64,000 bases of DNA, from assembly GCA_021613375.1 (NCBI GenBank), contig CM038726.1:11416253-11480252 (forward strand), in the 5' to 3' direction. A model generated the notes under the pieces. That model was not told where the DNA came from and searched no databases. It saw only the letters and a program-made list of their open reading frames with translations. Of the stretch, positions 37,800 to 52,530 are shown in pieces. The position numbers were made by a program, and so were the translations under genes. How positions within the stretch are numbered: position 1 is the first letter of the stretch; every line of letters begins with the position of its first letter. The DNA is from Megaleporinus macrocephalus (lineage: Eukaryota > Chordata > Actinopteri > Characiformes > Anostomidae).

Positions 37800-38465
37800 G
37801 TTAGCTAAGGAAAAGCGTTGTCCTAACTCACACACAAACGTCGGTTGATGACGCAGCCGGAAGTTGATAACGAGTTTCTGGGAAATGCAGCGTTTATTTT
37901 TTTTTTAGACTGTATGTTAAATATAACAATACATATTGCCCATTTGTGTAGGTGTAAAAAAACTAGTGTGGATACGTGAAGAATGTTGCAAAAGACGTTT
38001 TCACACACACTTGTGTCGAACAGAAGTCTTAACTTTACATGACGTCAAGGGTTTGTCTCCGCTAGAGGTCACTGCAAGAAACAAGCTCTCTTTTAGAGCC
38101 GTCTTCTATGGTCTAATGCGATTTCCTGTACGCCCGACAAATTGCAGTGCATTTGTCCCGGATAGTTACAGTTAGCTAGCAACATGTGTTATAAACGTTT
38201 CACTTGACTAGAGGTGGTGTGGGTAGGAAAGTGATTTGTTGTTCTTTGTAATCTTTATACACACTAAAGAAGTTTTTTGGTCAGATAACTTGCTTTTTAG
38301 CCTAGGCTAGGTTGCTGCTGGGGCCCTTTTAATAGTTTAAGCATAAGCTTTTGTTTCTTAATTTGTGCGGTCACGGACCCTCTGCACTTGGTTTGATAAG
38401 ATATCTGCTGTTTTTTCACCTCAAACAGGTTGTTTTGACATTAGTAGAGAAATAACTTTTTAAAA
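37800..38465. promoter_or_regulatory. Shared cdc26/prpf4 divergent promoter region
   Basis: The two start codons face away from each other. On minus, a strong donor (GTGT|GTGAGTTAGG) at about 37838 could end a cdc26 non-coding exon 1. On plus, an acceptor (TTTTTTCACCTCAAACAG) at 38429 precedes the prpf4 start exon. A CpG-containing stretch with TGACGTCA-like text (ACATGACGTCAAGG at 38037) lies between. Human PRPF4 and CDC26 also share a head-to-head promoter. Exact transcription starts are unknown. Confidence 0.5.
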
Positions 38466-41400
38466 ATGTCGGATGAGGATGAAGCTCCAGCGGTGAAAAA
38501 GTCGCGAATCTTCTATGGAAGCATTGAAGAAAAGGAGAAAGAGCGTCTTGGAAGAGAAGGAGCCACTACTCGTGGCAAAGATGCTATTAAGGCCGGAATT
38601 GAGGCTGGCAATATTAACATCTCAAGTGGTAAGAAGACAGCTGCGCTACCGTGCATAGATAGAAGTAGCCTTAGTTGTGCTGCCGATGAGATCGGAGAAT
38701 AAGACTTAATTCCGTAATATGTTGTATTTCTAGTAGCTAAAATGTTGTCATGTAAAGTAATGAATGGCTGTTTCTCTTTTCTTGGTTGTAAGTAATATCA
38801 ATTGCTGGTATTCTTTTCTTCTCAGCCATGCAGTTTAATTATAGTTACTTGATTATTTCCCAGGTGAATCACTGGAGATAGAAGATCGCGTCAATGAGAG
38901 GCAGGCAGAAGTGTTGGCTGAATTTGAGCGGAGAAAAAGAGCCAGACAAATTACAGTCTCTACTGATGACGCTGAAGTCAAAGCTTGTCTGCGTGCTCTT
39001 GGAGAGCCAATTACACTGTTTGGCGAGGGCCCTGCTGAGAGACGAGAGCGGTTAGTGCATAATGCACCAGTAATTATCGCTAAAGCCTGGATCATGTTTA
39101 CTTGTGTATTTATTGTCAGTATTTTAGTGCACAATTGTTTTTTATACCCATCCACTAATAAAAGACTTCCTCACAGATTGAGGAATATCTTATCCGTAGT
39201 AGGTCCTGATGCTCTGAAGAAATCCAAGAAGAATGAAGAAAAAGCAAAGCGTTCCCAAGAAGATGTATGAAGACTTATTTCTTTTATGTCAGGGCTGATT
39301 CTCATAAGCTATTACTACAGTGGAAAATGTACTGTTGCCAATACTGCAGGCTAATCGAGTCTATTTTTATGTTTTGTTAAGTCTCAGCAGACATGGTACC
39401 ATGAGGGCCCTGAGACGCTGAAGGAGGCAAGGCTGTGGCTGGCCAAGTATTCGTTACCAAGGTAAGTATAATAGCTCAATAGTTAATAGATTTAAAACTC
39501 CTTAACTTAACTCCTTGCTATAGTTATTTAGGGGTCAAACAGTTGACAATTTAGAGCACAATGGGTTAATCTGGAGGGGAGGTTTAGACACATGATCTCA
39601 AACAGTGTTTCAGAAAGATGGTGAACATAGTTGTACAGTATGAGTTTTTTTATGTTTTCAGAGCTGTGAAGAGGTTGGATGCCGCACGAGCTCTGAAAGA
39701 AATTCCAGAATCTACACGCACAGTACGGCAGCAAGAACTTCACAAGGCCCTTAGGGTAGGGAAGTATTACTATGCTGAAGGAAAGCACCACATATGCAGT
39801 GCATAAAAACATTGTAGCACTTTAAACATGGGCATATCTTTTTTCATCAGAACCTGAACAACTTCTGCAGTCAGATTGGAGATGACCGCCCTATATCCTA
39901 TTGCCAGTTTAGCCCTAACTCCAAACTGCTGGTGACTGCATCTTGGTGTGTTTTCAAAGTGTGTTTTTGTAGTGTTTAATATTGAACACATGCATTCCGT
40001 TTATAGACTCAAAATAGGTGAATAAATACAAAGTAGTTTTCTATGAGTATAACTTTTGGTAACTATATTGTTTCCTTGTCTAATTTAGGAGCGGTCTGTG
40101 CAAACTTTGGAATGTCCCAGACTGCAGCCTAGTTCGTACATTGAGGGGTAAGTTGTAAATTAGTTTTTTTTTCACTGGGTTTAAAGTTAATGGAACTCAT
40201 TGCAAGAATATGGTGGAAATTGGCATGTAAATTACAAATGTGTATATAGAAAAGTTAAAGGTTGGTATTCTCTATTCTAGGTCACAATACAAATGTTGGA
40301 GCCATTAGCTTCCATCCACAGGCCACTCTTTCTCTTGAGGAGTCAGATGTCAATATGGCTTCATGTGCTGCAGATGGCTCTGTTAAACTGTGGAGTTTGG
40401 ACAGGTTTGTGAGTGTGTATATATTAGGGCTGAGGCGACGCAATGACGTAATCGATGACGAAATCACCTCGATTAACAAGTCGCAAAAATGGCCGCGCCT
40501 ATTGACAGAGCGCAAGCTGCAGCTACAAACAATCGCTCCCATGCATCTAAATATACAGGGGTTAGACAATGAAACTGAAACACCTGTCATATTAGTGTGG
40601 GAGGTTTCATGGCTAAATTGGACCAGTCTGGTGGCCAATCTTCATTAATTGCACATTGCACCAGTAAGAGCAGAGTGTGAAGGTTAAATTAGCAGGTAAG
40701 AGCACAGTTTATCTCAAAAAATTGCAATGCACACAACATCATGGGTTTAAAAGTGGACAAATTGCTGGTGCATGTCATACATCACAAAGACTTGCTGTCT
40801 TAGTCACAGATGCGCCAGCAAGTCTTTGTGATGTATGAAGAGCCACGATATCCAGGGTAATGTCAGCAGACTACCAAGAGGGACAAACCACATCCAACAG
40901 GATTAACTGTGGACGCAAGAGGAAGCTGTCTAAAAGGGATGTTGGGGTGCTAACCCTGATTGTATCCAAAAAACGTAAAACCACGGCTGCCCAAATCACG
41001 GCAGAATTAAATGTGCACCTTAACTCTCCTGTTTCCACCAGAACTGTCCATCTATCCATCGGGAGCTGCACAGGGTCAGTATGCACGGCCAGGCTGCTGT
41101 AGCCAAACCATTGGTCACTTGTGACAATTTCAAACGTCGGTTTCAATGGTGCAAGGAGCACAAATCTTGGGCTGTGGACAATGTGAAACATGTATTGTTC
41201 TCCGATGTGTCCACCTTTACTGTTTTCCCCACATCCGGGAGAGTTGTGGTGTGGAGAAGCCCCAAAGAAGTGTACCACCCAGACTGTTGCATGCCCAGAG
41301 CCACTTTGGGGTGTTTTGGAGGAGCGAGTCAGGAAATGTTTTCCTCCACCAGCATCATGTAGTGACCTGGCCACTATCCTGCAAGAAGAATGGCTTAAAA

Positions 41401-44400
41401 CCCCTCTGACCACTGTGCAGGACTTGTATATGTCATTCCTAAGACAATGTATTGATGCTGTATTAGCCGCAAAAGAAGGCCCTACACCATACTAATTAAT
41501 TATTGTGGTCTAAAACCAGGTGTTTCAGTTTCATTGTCTTAACCCCTGTATATATGTGCACAAAATCATCCATTGGTTACAAATCCATAACAATAATCAC
41601 AATTTACAAACCGGACTCCAAAAAAGTTGGGACACTAAACAAATTGTGAATAAAAACTGAATGCAATGATGTGGAGGTGCCAACAACATTTATTCAGAAT
41701 AGAACACATATCACAGATCAAAAGTTTAAACTGAGAGAATGTATAATTTTAAGGGAAAAATATGTTGTTTTAGAATTTCATGGCGTCAACAAATCCCAAA
41801 AAATTTGGGACAAGGCCATTTTTACCACTGTGTGGCATCCCCCCTTATTACCACACTCCACAGACGTCTCGGGACAAAGGAGACCAGTATCTCAAGTTTA
41901 GAAATAGGAATGCTCTCCCATTTATGTCTAAAACAGGCCTCTAACTGTTCAATCGTCTTGGGCCTTCTTTGTCGCACCTTCCTCTTTATGATGCGCCAAA
42001 TGTTCTCTATAGGTAAAAGATCTGGACTGCAGGCTGGCCATTTCAGTACCTGGATCCTACGTAGCCATGGTGTTATGATTGCTGCAGAATGTGGTCTGGC
42101 ATTATCTTGTTGAAAAATACAGGGTCTTCCCTGAAAGAGATGACGTCTAGATAAGAGCATATGTTGTTTTAGAACCTGAACATAGTTCTCTGCATTTCTG
42201 GTGGCATTCCAGACATGCAAGCTTCCCATGCCACAAGCACTCATGCAACCATACACCATCAGTGATGCAGGCTTCTGAACGGAGCGTTGATAACAACTTG
42301 GGTTATCCTTGTCCTCTCTGGTCCGGATGACATGGCGTCCCAGTGTTCCATAAAGAACTTCAAATCATGACTCATCTGACCACAGAACAGTCTTACATTT
42401 TGCCACACTCCATTTTAAAAGACCCCTGGCCCAGTGCAAACGTCTGAGCTTGTGGAGCTTGCTTAGAAATGGCCTCCTCTTTGCACTGTAGAGTTTCAGC
42501 TGGCAACGGCGGATGGCACGGTGGATTGTGTTCACTGACAATGCTTTCTGGAAGTATTCCTGAGTCCATTCTGTTATCTCCTTCACAGTGGCATTCCTGT
42601 TTGAGGTGCAGTGACGTTTAAGGGCCCGGAGATCACAAGTATCCAGTTTTACGCCCTTGACCCTTACGCACAGCGATTGTTCCAGATTCTCTGAATCTTT
42701 TGATGTTATGCACGGTTGATGATGATAACTTAAGTTTGTCTTTGCTATTTTACGCTGGGTAACACCATTCTGGTATTGCTGCGCAACACAGGTGGAATTG
42801 GTGATCCTCTTACCATGTTGGCTTCAGAGAGACACTGACACTCTGAGAAGCTCTTTTTATACCCAATCATGTTGTCAATTGACCCAATTAGTGTTAATTG
42901 GTCTTCCAGCTGTTCGTTATATGTTCAATTTCCTTTTTCTAGCCACTTATTGCTACTTGTCCCAACTTTTTTGGGATTTGTTGATGCCATGAAATTTTGA
43001 AATAACATATTTTTCCCTTAAAATGATACATTCTCTCAGTTTAAACTTTTAATCTGTGATTTGTGTTCTATTCTGAACAAAATATTAGATGTTGGCACCT
43101 CCACATCATTGCATTCAGTTTTTATTCACAATTTGTTTAGTGTCCCAACTTTTTTGGAATCCTGTTTGTAAAGGGTAATAAAGATTTTTCCTTATTATGG
43201 TGGGAGTTCTTTTGTTATTTGTTATTGTTATTACTCTCCTTCTTCCTAATACTTTATCAAACAGTATTACTATTTCAAACAGACAAACCCAAGTTTACTA
43301 CATGGTAGGTAAACATGGATAGAAATGCTCTCTTGAATTGTGTACTGAATGTGGACTGTTTTTTTTTTTCTGGTCCACATCTTGGTGGAAGACCCCTATT
43401 GTATTGCATACACCCTTTTGCAGATGTTTTGGCCTAACTGTGAAGTTTGATGTTCTTTGATAAGTAATAGCAGGCAGTGCTTCTTGCTTTTGCTTTCTTG
43501 TAGTTTTTGCAATCTTGACGCATCATGTAAAATCCTTGTTTTTTGTATTGTGCATAATTATCGAGTCTTAAATTCACGCTTACTGGTTTTCATTGTTCAG
43601 AAAAGCAGTAAATTATGCCATTAATCTGTGATGTTTAATGAACTAACTGTTTCTCCTTCTCACTCCATAGTGATGAGCCTGTTGCAGACATTGAAGGCCA
43701 TTCCATGAGGGTGGCTCGGGTAGCATGGCACCCTTCTGGGCGCTTTTTGGGCACAACATGGTAAGTATATTGGTTGTGATTCACCACATGGTGCTTAAAA
43801 AGGCATAGACCTACACTATATGGCCAAAATCATGAGGACTCCTCCTAATACACCCTTTGCTGTCAGGTGTATAAACTCAAGGCTGGGCAGTATATTCACT
43901 TTTTTTTTTAGGAACTTTGATATATGATGAAATGAGAGAGAGAGTGATATAAGATTTACTTTCTATTACCCAAATGCTTCAGCAGCTGTGCTGTGCTATT
44001 CCTCCTAACAAACAGTCACTGTAATCTCAGTTATGCTCTCATGTGCTTATCTCTAACAGATAAATCGTTTAGAAATAGTTTTACATGTCACCAATAAAGT
44101 GATGTTTTAAAATGAGCTCACTTAACTAAAGAAAGTCCCAGAAAAACACAAAGAAGGCTTTTGTCCCATAACTGTATTATCGTGGGGAAAGTTGTACCAT
44201 GTAAACCTACTTTATTCCCTTTTTTCTTCTCCCCTAGCTATGATAACTCATGGCGACTGTGGGATCTTGAGGTCCAAGAGGAGATTCTTCATCAGGAAGG
44301 CCACAGTAAAGGGGTTCATGACATACATTTCCATCCTGACGGTTCTTTAGCAGGAACTGGGTGAGTCCTGAATACTGAACGCTGATATCTAACCTGCTCA

Positions 44401-47400
44401 TGCAAGTGTATATTGAAGTCCACATATTGCAAAACTATTTTGGAGCAGTAGTACTTTAATGGCGCAAATGGTGCTTCAGGTGGCTCTAATTGTAGTTAAC
44501 ATTCAGCAAACAATGAATTTTGAGATTAATGTGGCTGTCCACATGGTCATATGAGGAACAACTCCATTATGTTGCTATCTGATATGGTAAATTTAAAGTT
44601 TGGATTGATTCATTCTATTTGTAAAACAGGCCAGGCATCCTTTGCAGGAGAAGTTAACTGCTAGTTATTTGAGAATAGCTGTAACTCCTAGAAAAAAGGC
44701 TTTTTCAGTGAATCTGCATAGGTCTGAGATATTGCATTTGGCAATACCTTCTGTCTGTCCAGTGGCCTGGACTCATTTGGTCGCATATGGGACTTAAGGA
44801 CCGGTCGCTGTGTCATGTTCCTGGAGGGGCATCTCAAAGAAATATATGGGATCAACTTCTCTCCAAATGGGTAAGAAGTTTTAGATAGGCTTTAGATTGA
44901 CCAAAATAAATTGTAATTATAATGCATTTTTATTAGGATCTAATGATAACATAATGTGTCCGTTGCAGTTTTCATGTGGCCACAGGGAGTGGGGACAACA
45001 CATGTAAAGTATGGGACCTGCGGAATAGAAAATGTGTATACACAATCCCTGCTCACCAGAATCTCCTGTCCTCAGTCAAGTTCCAGCGTAAGTTATATTA
45101 AGTAATATTTAAGGAGACCAAGTAAATGTACCAAGATTATTTCTCAATTTCTGTTTATAATAACTGATTCTGTATTACCTCTCAGTATTTTTTCTTTCCA
45201 TAGTCACTATGTTCTAAGAAATACATTTGGCATTTAAATGGAATTCCCAATAATGTTTTTGAGAAGTTCAGAGTAGCTTGATTTGGGACTTTGGGACATT
45301 TGAGTAAAGCATTTAAATTTAACGCTAGATGGCTGTAACGCTTAATGCTATATGACTGTAGAGGTAAAGCTGTAGTACCTCAAAGCCAAACCCCACCTTA
45401 CATTTACTTCCTCCGTACATTTACTGCTAACGTAAATCTACTGTCACTAGTGCTGCCTTAAATCCACTGATGCCTCAAAATTCACTGCCACCTTAAACCC
45501 ACTTCCATCTTAAATTCAGTGCTATCTTAAATTAAATGCCACCTTAAATGTATTATTACCCTAAATCCATTGCCACATTAAATTTAGTGCTGCATGAATT
45601 CCGGAAAATGCCTTAAATCTTCTTGTCCTAAATCCCCTTCCAACATAATCTACTGCTGTCTTCAGTTCACTTCCTTAAATCCACTATCACTCTAAATTCA
45701 TTGCTACCTTAAATCGAAATCTAAAATCCACCACCACCACATCTAAAATATACTCCCACCCTAAATTCACTATTCCATAAACTGCTACATTAAATCACCT
45801 GTCACATTAAATCCACTGATAGCTTAAATTCTCTCCTACCTAAAACACTATTTCTAGCTTCAATACACCATTAACTCTGATATCCTCTGATGTCTAAAAT
45901 CCAAATAAAAATTTAAATTCACTGCCCCCTTGGATTCGCTACTACATTTAATTCACTGCTGTCTTAAATCAAGTGCCACTTTAAATTCACTGCTGCCTTT
46001 AATCCACCTTAAATTATTTTCTGTCTTAAATCCAGTTATAGTAAGTCAATTTCCACCTTAAATCCAATGATACCTTAATTCACACATTAAGTCCACAGCT
46101 ATCTTAAATTCATAGATACCTTACACTGCTAGCTTGAATTCATTGCCACCTTAAAGACCACTGCTATGTTTAATCCAAAGATACCCTAAGTTTTGTGTGA
46201 AAGAGTCTCTATTGTGACATCCTTTGTGGCAGATCATTTGAATTTGCCCAACATCCCAGCATTTATTCCCTATAGGGGAAATTCAGATTGGTTCAGAAAG
46301 CTCAAGCACACTACTTGGACATAGGATATACAATAGTGCCAAGTTTGCTGGTTCTAAATATATTTTTTCATTATGAACAAATTTAGAATTTGATGCATGC
46401 AATGCTTGCAGAGAAGTTGGTATAAAGGCATTCCTCACATTTCTTTTAATAACAGTCTGTTGTCGTTCTTGCCAAATTCTTCTCTTTTTGAAAAGTCTGG
46501 ACTGCAGGCAGGTCAGTCAAGCACATGGACTTTGTGTCTATGAAGCCACACTGCTGCAGCATGTGCAGAATGAGGGATGGCATTGTTTTGCTGAAATAGC
46601 CATAAACTTTCTGTGGCGTCTTTTTTTAAATTAACAGTGTATGCTCTGTCGTGGGTACCTTTTGCACTGTTGTAAATCACCCATGCCTTTTCGTCTTTGA
46701 CACAGAGAACTCTGCGTCATTTCTGTGTAGAATTAATGCTAAAATAGAACTGATGCTTTTCTCCTTGCATAGTGGAATTTCAGATTGGATTTCTTGATGC
46801 AGTTGCAGGTTGTGTTAGTTGACAGTTTTCCTAAGTACTTCCAAGCCCAAGTGGCTATATTTAATATAGTACCATGTAGTTTCTCATGCCGTGCCATCTG
46901 AGGGCTTAAAGATCATGTGCATTCAGCAGTGGTTTCCAGCCTTGCATTGCACAGGCATTCTTCCGGATTCCATAATTCTGTTCAAGTCATGGTGAAAAAA
47001 CTAGCCTGAATTATTCAGTCTTGTGTTTCACAAAAGTTTGGCACAAATACCTTCACCTTTGTCTCATACATATTTTCAATCATCTGCAAGCATCACATTC
47101 TGCTACAGTTTAATAAATAATAGTAATTCACTCTGTCATTTCAGCTTTGTCTGAGCAAAAAATGCCAAGGGATAGACAGAGGCATTAAGGCTATCATTGT
47201 TGCATTTAGTGCATTTTATAAAATGTCTGTGAAAATAGAGGTGTACATGCAGTCAGGTCTGTAGGTAGTTGGATAATGATAATTGTTTTTCCCCTGTATA
47301 TCACCACATGTATTTAAAATGTGAATGAAGTGTAGAACTTAACTACTGTATCTCTACTGTGTCTCTGCCAGCTACAGACGGTCATTTCTTGTTGACTGGT

Positions 47401-47565
47401 GCTTATGACAATACGGCTAAAGTATGGACCCATCCTGGCTGGTCTCCTCTGAAGACCCTGGCAGGCCATGAGGGCAAGGTGATGGGAGTGGATATGTCCC
47501 CTGACGGACAGCTTATTGCCACCTGCTCCTATGACCGCACCTTTAAACTTTGGGTGTCTGAGTGA
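38466..47565 (+). CDS. prpf4: U4/U6 small nuclear ribonucleoprotein Prp4, 13 coding exons
   Basis: Core U4/U6 di-snRNP protein that works with PRPF3 and PPIH in tri-snRNP assembly before spliceosome activation in the nucleus. Exons: 38466-38628, 38864-39050, 39177-39264, 39382-39461, 39662-39755, 39851-39945, 40089-40147, 40281-40404, 43671-43760, 44238-44360, 44763-44870, 44969-45087, 47372-47565. The total is 1524 nt, or 507 aa. All phases close. The N-terminal segment [20 protein letters not shown] and the splicing-factor motif ([31 protein letters not shown]) are followed by seven WD40 repeats from about residue 215 ([62 protein letters not shown]). The N-terminus is about 15 residues shorter than the human form. 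Introns 8 and 12 are swollen by transposons and a tandem array. Confidence 0.97.
40424..40551. mobile_element. Possible hAT terminal fragment in prpf4 intron 8
   Basis: TTAGGGCTGAGGCGACG and GATGACGAAATCACCTCGATTA resemble the terminal part of fish hAT elements. It stops abruptly at the border of the next transposon, and I cannot find its partner end. Confidence 0.35.
40552..41553 (+). mobile_element. Internally deleted Tc1-like transposon
   Basis: The inverted ends are well preserved: TACAGGGGTTAGACAATG on the left against TACAGGGGTTAAGACAATG when the right end is read on minus, continuing AAACTGAAACACCTG. The plus-strand interior has transposase pieces in shifting frames: [20 protein letters not shown] near 41130, [10 protein letters not shown] with the first catalytic Asp near 41200, [10 protein letters not shown] near 41275, and a C-terminal [11 protein letters not shown] near 41405. 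The segment with the second and third catalytic acids is missing. It sits in prpf4 intron 8. Confidence 0.85.
41605..43170 (-). mobile_element. Near full-length Tc1-like transposon with long inverted repeats
   Basis: The terminal inverted repeats are about 210 bp long (41605-41815 and 42957-43170), with TACAAAC ends and GGATTCCAAAAAAGTTGGGA-type termini. TA bases lie at both borders. The minus-strand transposase relic (about 42819-41824) retains GVTQRKIAK, an [22 protein letters not shown]-binding block, TVLWSDES with the first catalytic Asp, [11 protein letters not shown] with the second, and [11 protein letters not shown] with the third acid (Glu). One in-frame stop follows SDES at about 42364, and the N-terminus is frameshifted. 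Otherwise the coding region is long and readable, so this is a fairly young insertion. Confidence 0.88.
43810..43885. mobile_element. Tc1-type terminal repeat fragment
   Basis: CTACACTATATGGCCAAAAT followed by CATGAGGACTCCTCC matches the common Tc1-like terminal repeat beginning TACACTATATGGCCAAAAGT. Only this end is recognisable. Confidence 0.6.
45390..46190. repeat. Degenerate tandem array, period about 17 bp
   Basis: Roughly 45 imperfect copies of a unit close to ACTGCTACCTTAAATTC run for about 800 bp in prpf4 intron 12. Phrases such as CTTAAATCCACTG, CACCTTAAATCCA and GCTATCTTAAATTCA recur throughout. Most units are 16-18 bp, and some are truncated or fused. It is C+T/A-rich with very few G. 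It has no coding sense, and the period is not a multiple of three. Confidence 0.85.
46370..47010 (-). mobile_element. Older fragment of the 41.6-kb Tc1-like family
   Basis: The phrases TCTGGACTGCAGGCAGGTCA, GGGATGGCATTGTTTTGCTG, CATGCCGTGCCATCTGAGGG and AGATCATGTGCATTCAGCA match, in order, the transposase region of the element at 41605-43170. The copy is much more diverged, and its terminal repeats are not evident. It lies in prpf4 intron 12. Confidence 0.7.
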
Positions 47566-48040
47566 GGATAAAATGAAGCTGTCTGTGTACATGGAAAAAA
47601 GCAAACGCAAATGTGTGAGACTAATTGATGTTTCTGTCTTTAAATTAAACCATTAGATACAACTGCTACACTGCTAAAATAGATTGTAGTGTTTTTTCTC
47701 TACATTGATACACTTGCATTTTTATGTTTGTGTATATATATATATATATATTTTTTTTTTTTTGAAGCCTCAGATTTTCATGGTTTGTTTTTTTTTTTTT
47801 TTGTTTTTGCAAATTTAGTTTAGAAACTATTGTTTTGGTCTTTCTGTTGATTCGTTTGTATTGCTTTTATTTAAAAAAAAACAATTAGGCATTCACTGCT
47901 AATTACATGTGACTTTTTTTATTACTGGTTTGTATTTGGTTTCACATCTCCAAATACATTATTACATGTTGAAGGGAAATGAAAGCAACAGATGTTCTTC
48001 ATATCTTGTTATCTAACAGTTCCAAATTGATCTGTCACCA

Positions 48041-48046
48041 AATAAA
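48041..48046 (+). terminator. prpf4: prpf4 poly(A) signal
   Basis: AATAAA at 48041-48046, 476 nt after the prpf4 stop. It is the last plus-strand signal before the convergent rnf224 gene. Confidence 0.6.
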
Positions 48047-48121
48047 AAGGTTGTTTTATCATGTTGTTTAGTCCAACCAAAAACAGAAAAGGTTTGTCAT
48101 CGCAGCGTGCAGTACATATAT

Positions 48122-48127
48122 TTTATT
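48122..48127 (-). terminator. rnf224: rnf224 poly(A) signal just after the stop codon
   Basis: TTTATT on plus gives AATAAA on minus, beginning five bases beyond the TAG stop (48134-48132). If used, the 3' UTR would be only about 20-30 nt. Confidence 0.5.
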
Positions 48128-48131
48128 GGCT

Positions 48132-50687
<2,556 letters not shown>

Positions 50688-51424
50688 TTATCTTTGTGGA
50701 TTTCAATTTACCATTAACACTAATCATTCCAGCCAAAGCTAATTACTTCATAATAGAGCAATTTATGCTATATAATGTTTTAAAATTTTTAAATTAATTT
50801 AGAGTTACATAAATATGTTTATAAATACATGTTTATAGTTGTTTTTAACTATTTTAAACACACTTTTTTCATTGTTTATTAATTTTATTAATTAATATTC
50901 TATTATACATATTATACATATCTATTTATTGTTGTCCTGTATTTGCTTATCACTATAAACCACAAAGTTAAAACTGAATACAGTAAAGAAAACAAGAAAA
51001 ATATGCCCAACAGTTTTTCTAAACTTATTGAGTGTGTTCAACAATTTATGCCTTTTTAGGTCAATGAGCATAACTTGTGATTAGGTGGTGCATGACAACA
51101 TTCTAACTGGCCTTTTTGTTTCTGTGTATTTCACTATGATGTTATCCTAAGGTGTTATTTTCATATTGAAGGGTAGATTTGGATGTCTTTTATAGGTATA
51201 TGTTATATTAACTGTGATGTTTTATGTCCAGGTTTACCAAATCAGCCTCTAAGACCCTCGGATTAAAGTGGCACAAGAACACAAAACCTCTGAATGCCGT
51301 ACACAACAATTTATTAGCAAAGTGGTGAACCTTGTAAAGTTATTTACAAGAGTTTACTAGAGTTTCCATATAAATTAACATTCTGATTTCCATTAATTGA
51401 AAATAATTGTATTATTTTTCATAT

Positions 51425-51600
51425 GTATATACAGTGCATCCCCCTTATTTTCCACCTCAAAATTCCACACACAATACCCTATAATGATGATGTGAAAAAA
51501 AGTTTGTTTGATTTTTTTGCAAATGTATTGAAAATAAATACATCAGTATTTACAGCCTTTGTTCAATACTTTCCTGAATCCCGCTTGCATACCTGGTAGC
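51425..51600. mobile_element. Tc1-like terminal fragment
   Basis: CCTCAAAATTCCACACACAA, TACCCTATAATGATGATGTG and GTTTGTTTGATTTTTTTGCA follow the wording of a common fish Tc1-like end (usually CCTCAAAATTCTACACACAA and so on). No transposase follows. Confidence 0.6.
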
Positions 51601-52039
51601 TCTCTTTCAAAGTAAGGCTCTCATTTGTATCGAATAATCTTAAGGATAGTTTTACTAGCGTTTGATATTAGAAGGGATTGAGATTAGTTATGTGTTATTT
51701 TGCACAATGCCTTTGATATTGAGATATAAACTAACTTCATCTAATCTGCTGGCAGTTAAGATCATTTTTTGTGGACATAAATTGGCCAGTCCTTTAACCA
51801 AATTATTTTGAGAATCCTGAAATATATTTGGTGAATGTTGTTGTTTCCTGTGGCTTTTTATTTCTTCTTTTAAATTTATCTTCTAGGACTGAAGGTTCTT
51901 CTGTGTAGCCGACAACAACAAACATGACACCATTAATATGTTTTCTTTGCACGTCTTGTCAATGATCATAAAACTTTTGATTTCTAAATCCCTTGAGTCC
52001 GTTAATTGCATGACACGGAATCATGTGGAATGGTTGTGC

Positions 52040-52530
52040 ATGCAAGTAGATTAACATCAGGTGATTATTAAGTCTTGTTGACACCCTAGTTGACAATGAA
52101 AGCAACTCCATTTCCTATTTTTGTTTGTGTCCCTAATTGTAAATGGGGCATTCCCCTGACTGAAAGCGTCCTAATCCATTTTTAATTTGATGTTCCCGAG
52201 GGTGCTGATGTGTAAACTATTAATTTCCATCTTCACTACTTCCAGCTTGCCATAATTCATGCTTTATACATCCCAAGTTCTGAGTGTGATTTTGTTATGC
52301 AGTTTTGACTTTTCTCGTTTGTTAACATCAACAACTAGACTTCCTAAGGGCTTTGATCTAGCCACGTCGTACACACCAGCTGGAATCTTTAGCTCCTTTT
52401 TATTAAGCAGTTTATCGCCTTCCGACCTGGGGCTTCAAGCTCATCAATCATTTTGTTGTGGGTATCTATCCGGTTGGTAAAGAAGTGGATTACCATTGCC
52501 TTCCTCTGCACAGTTGAATTGAATTAAATT
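52040..52530 (-). mobile_element. RTE/BovB-like LINE endonuclease remnant
   Basis: The minus strand reads RTWDV, a stop, then SMNYGKLEVVKMEINSLHIS, close to the endonuclease start of BovB/RTE-type LINEs (RTWNVRSMNQGKLEVVKQEM). After that it degrades, with a possible NGVAFIVN block near 52.11 kb. Sequence upstream to about 52.53 kb (CAACCGGATAGATACCCACA) probably belongs to the same insertion. It contains many stops. Confidence 0.6.

Noticed and set aside
40871..41413. A 180-codon minus-strand open frame, the longest in the window
   Set aside because: It is the antisense shadow of the Tc1-like transposase relic at 40552-41553; all recognisable transposase motifs are on plus.
45390..46190. CRISPR-like array
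   Set aside because: Units are contiguous and diverged, with no conserved repeat alternating with unique spacers, and the locus is an intron of a vertebrate gene.
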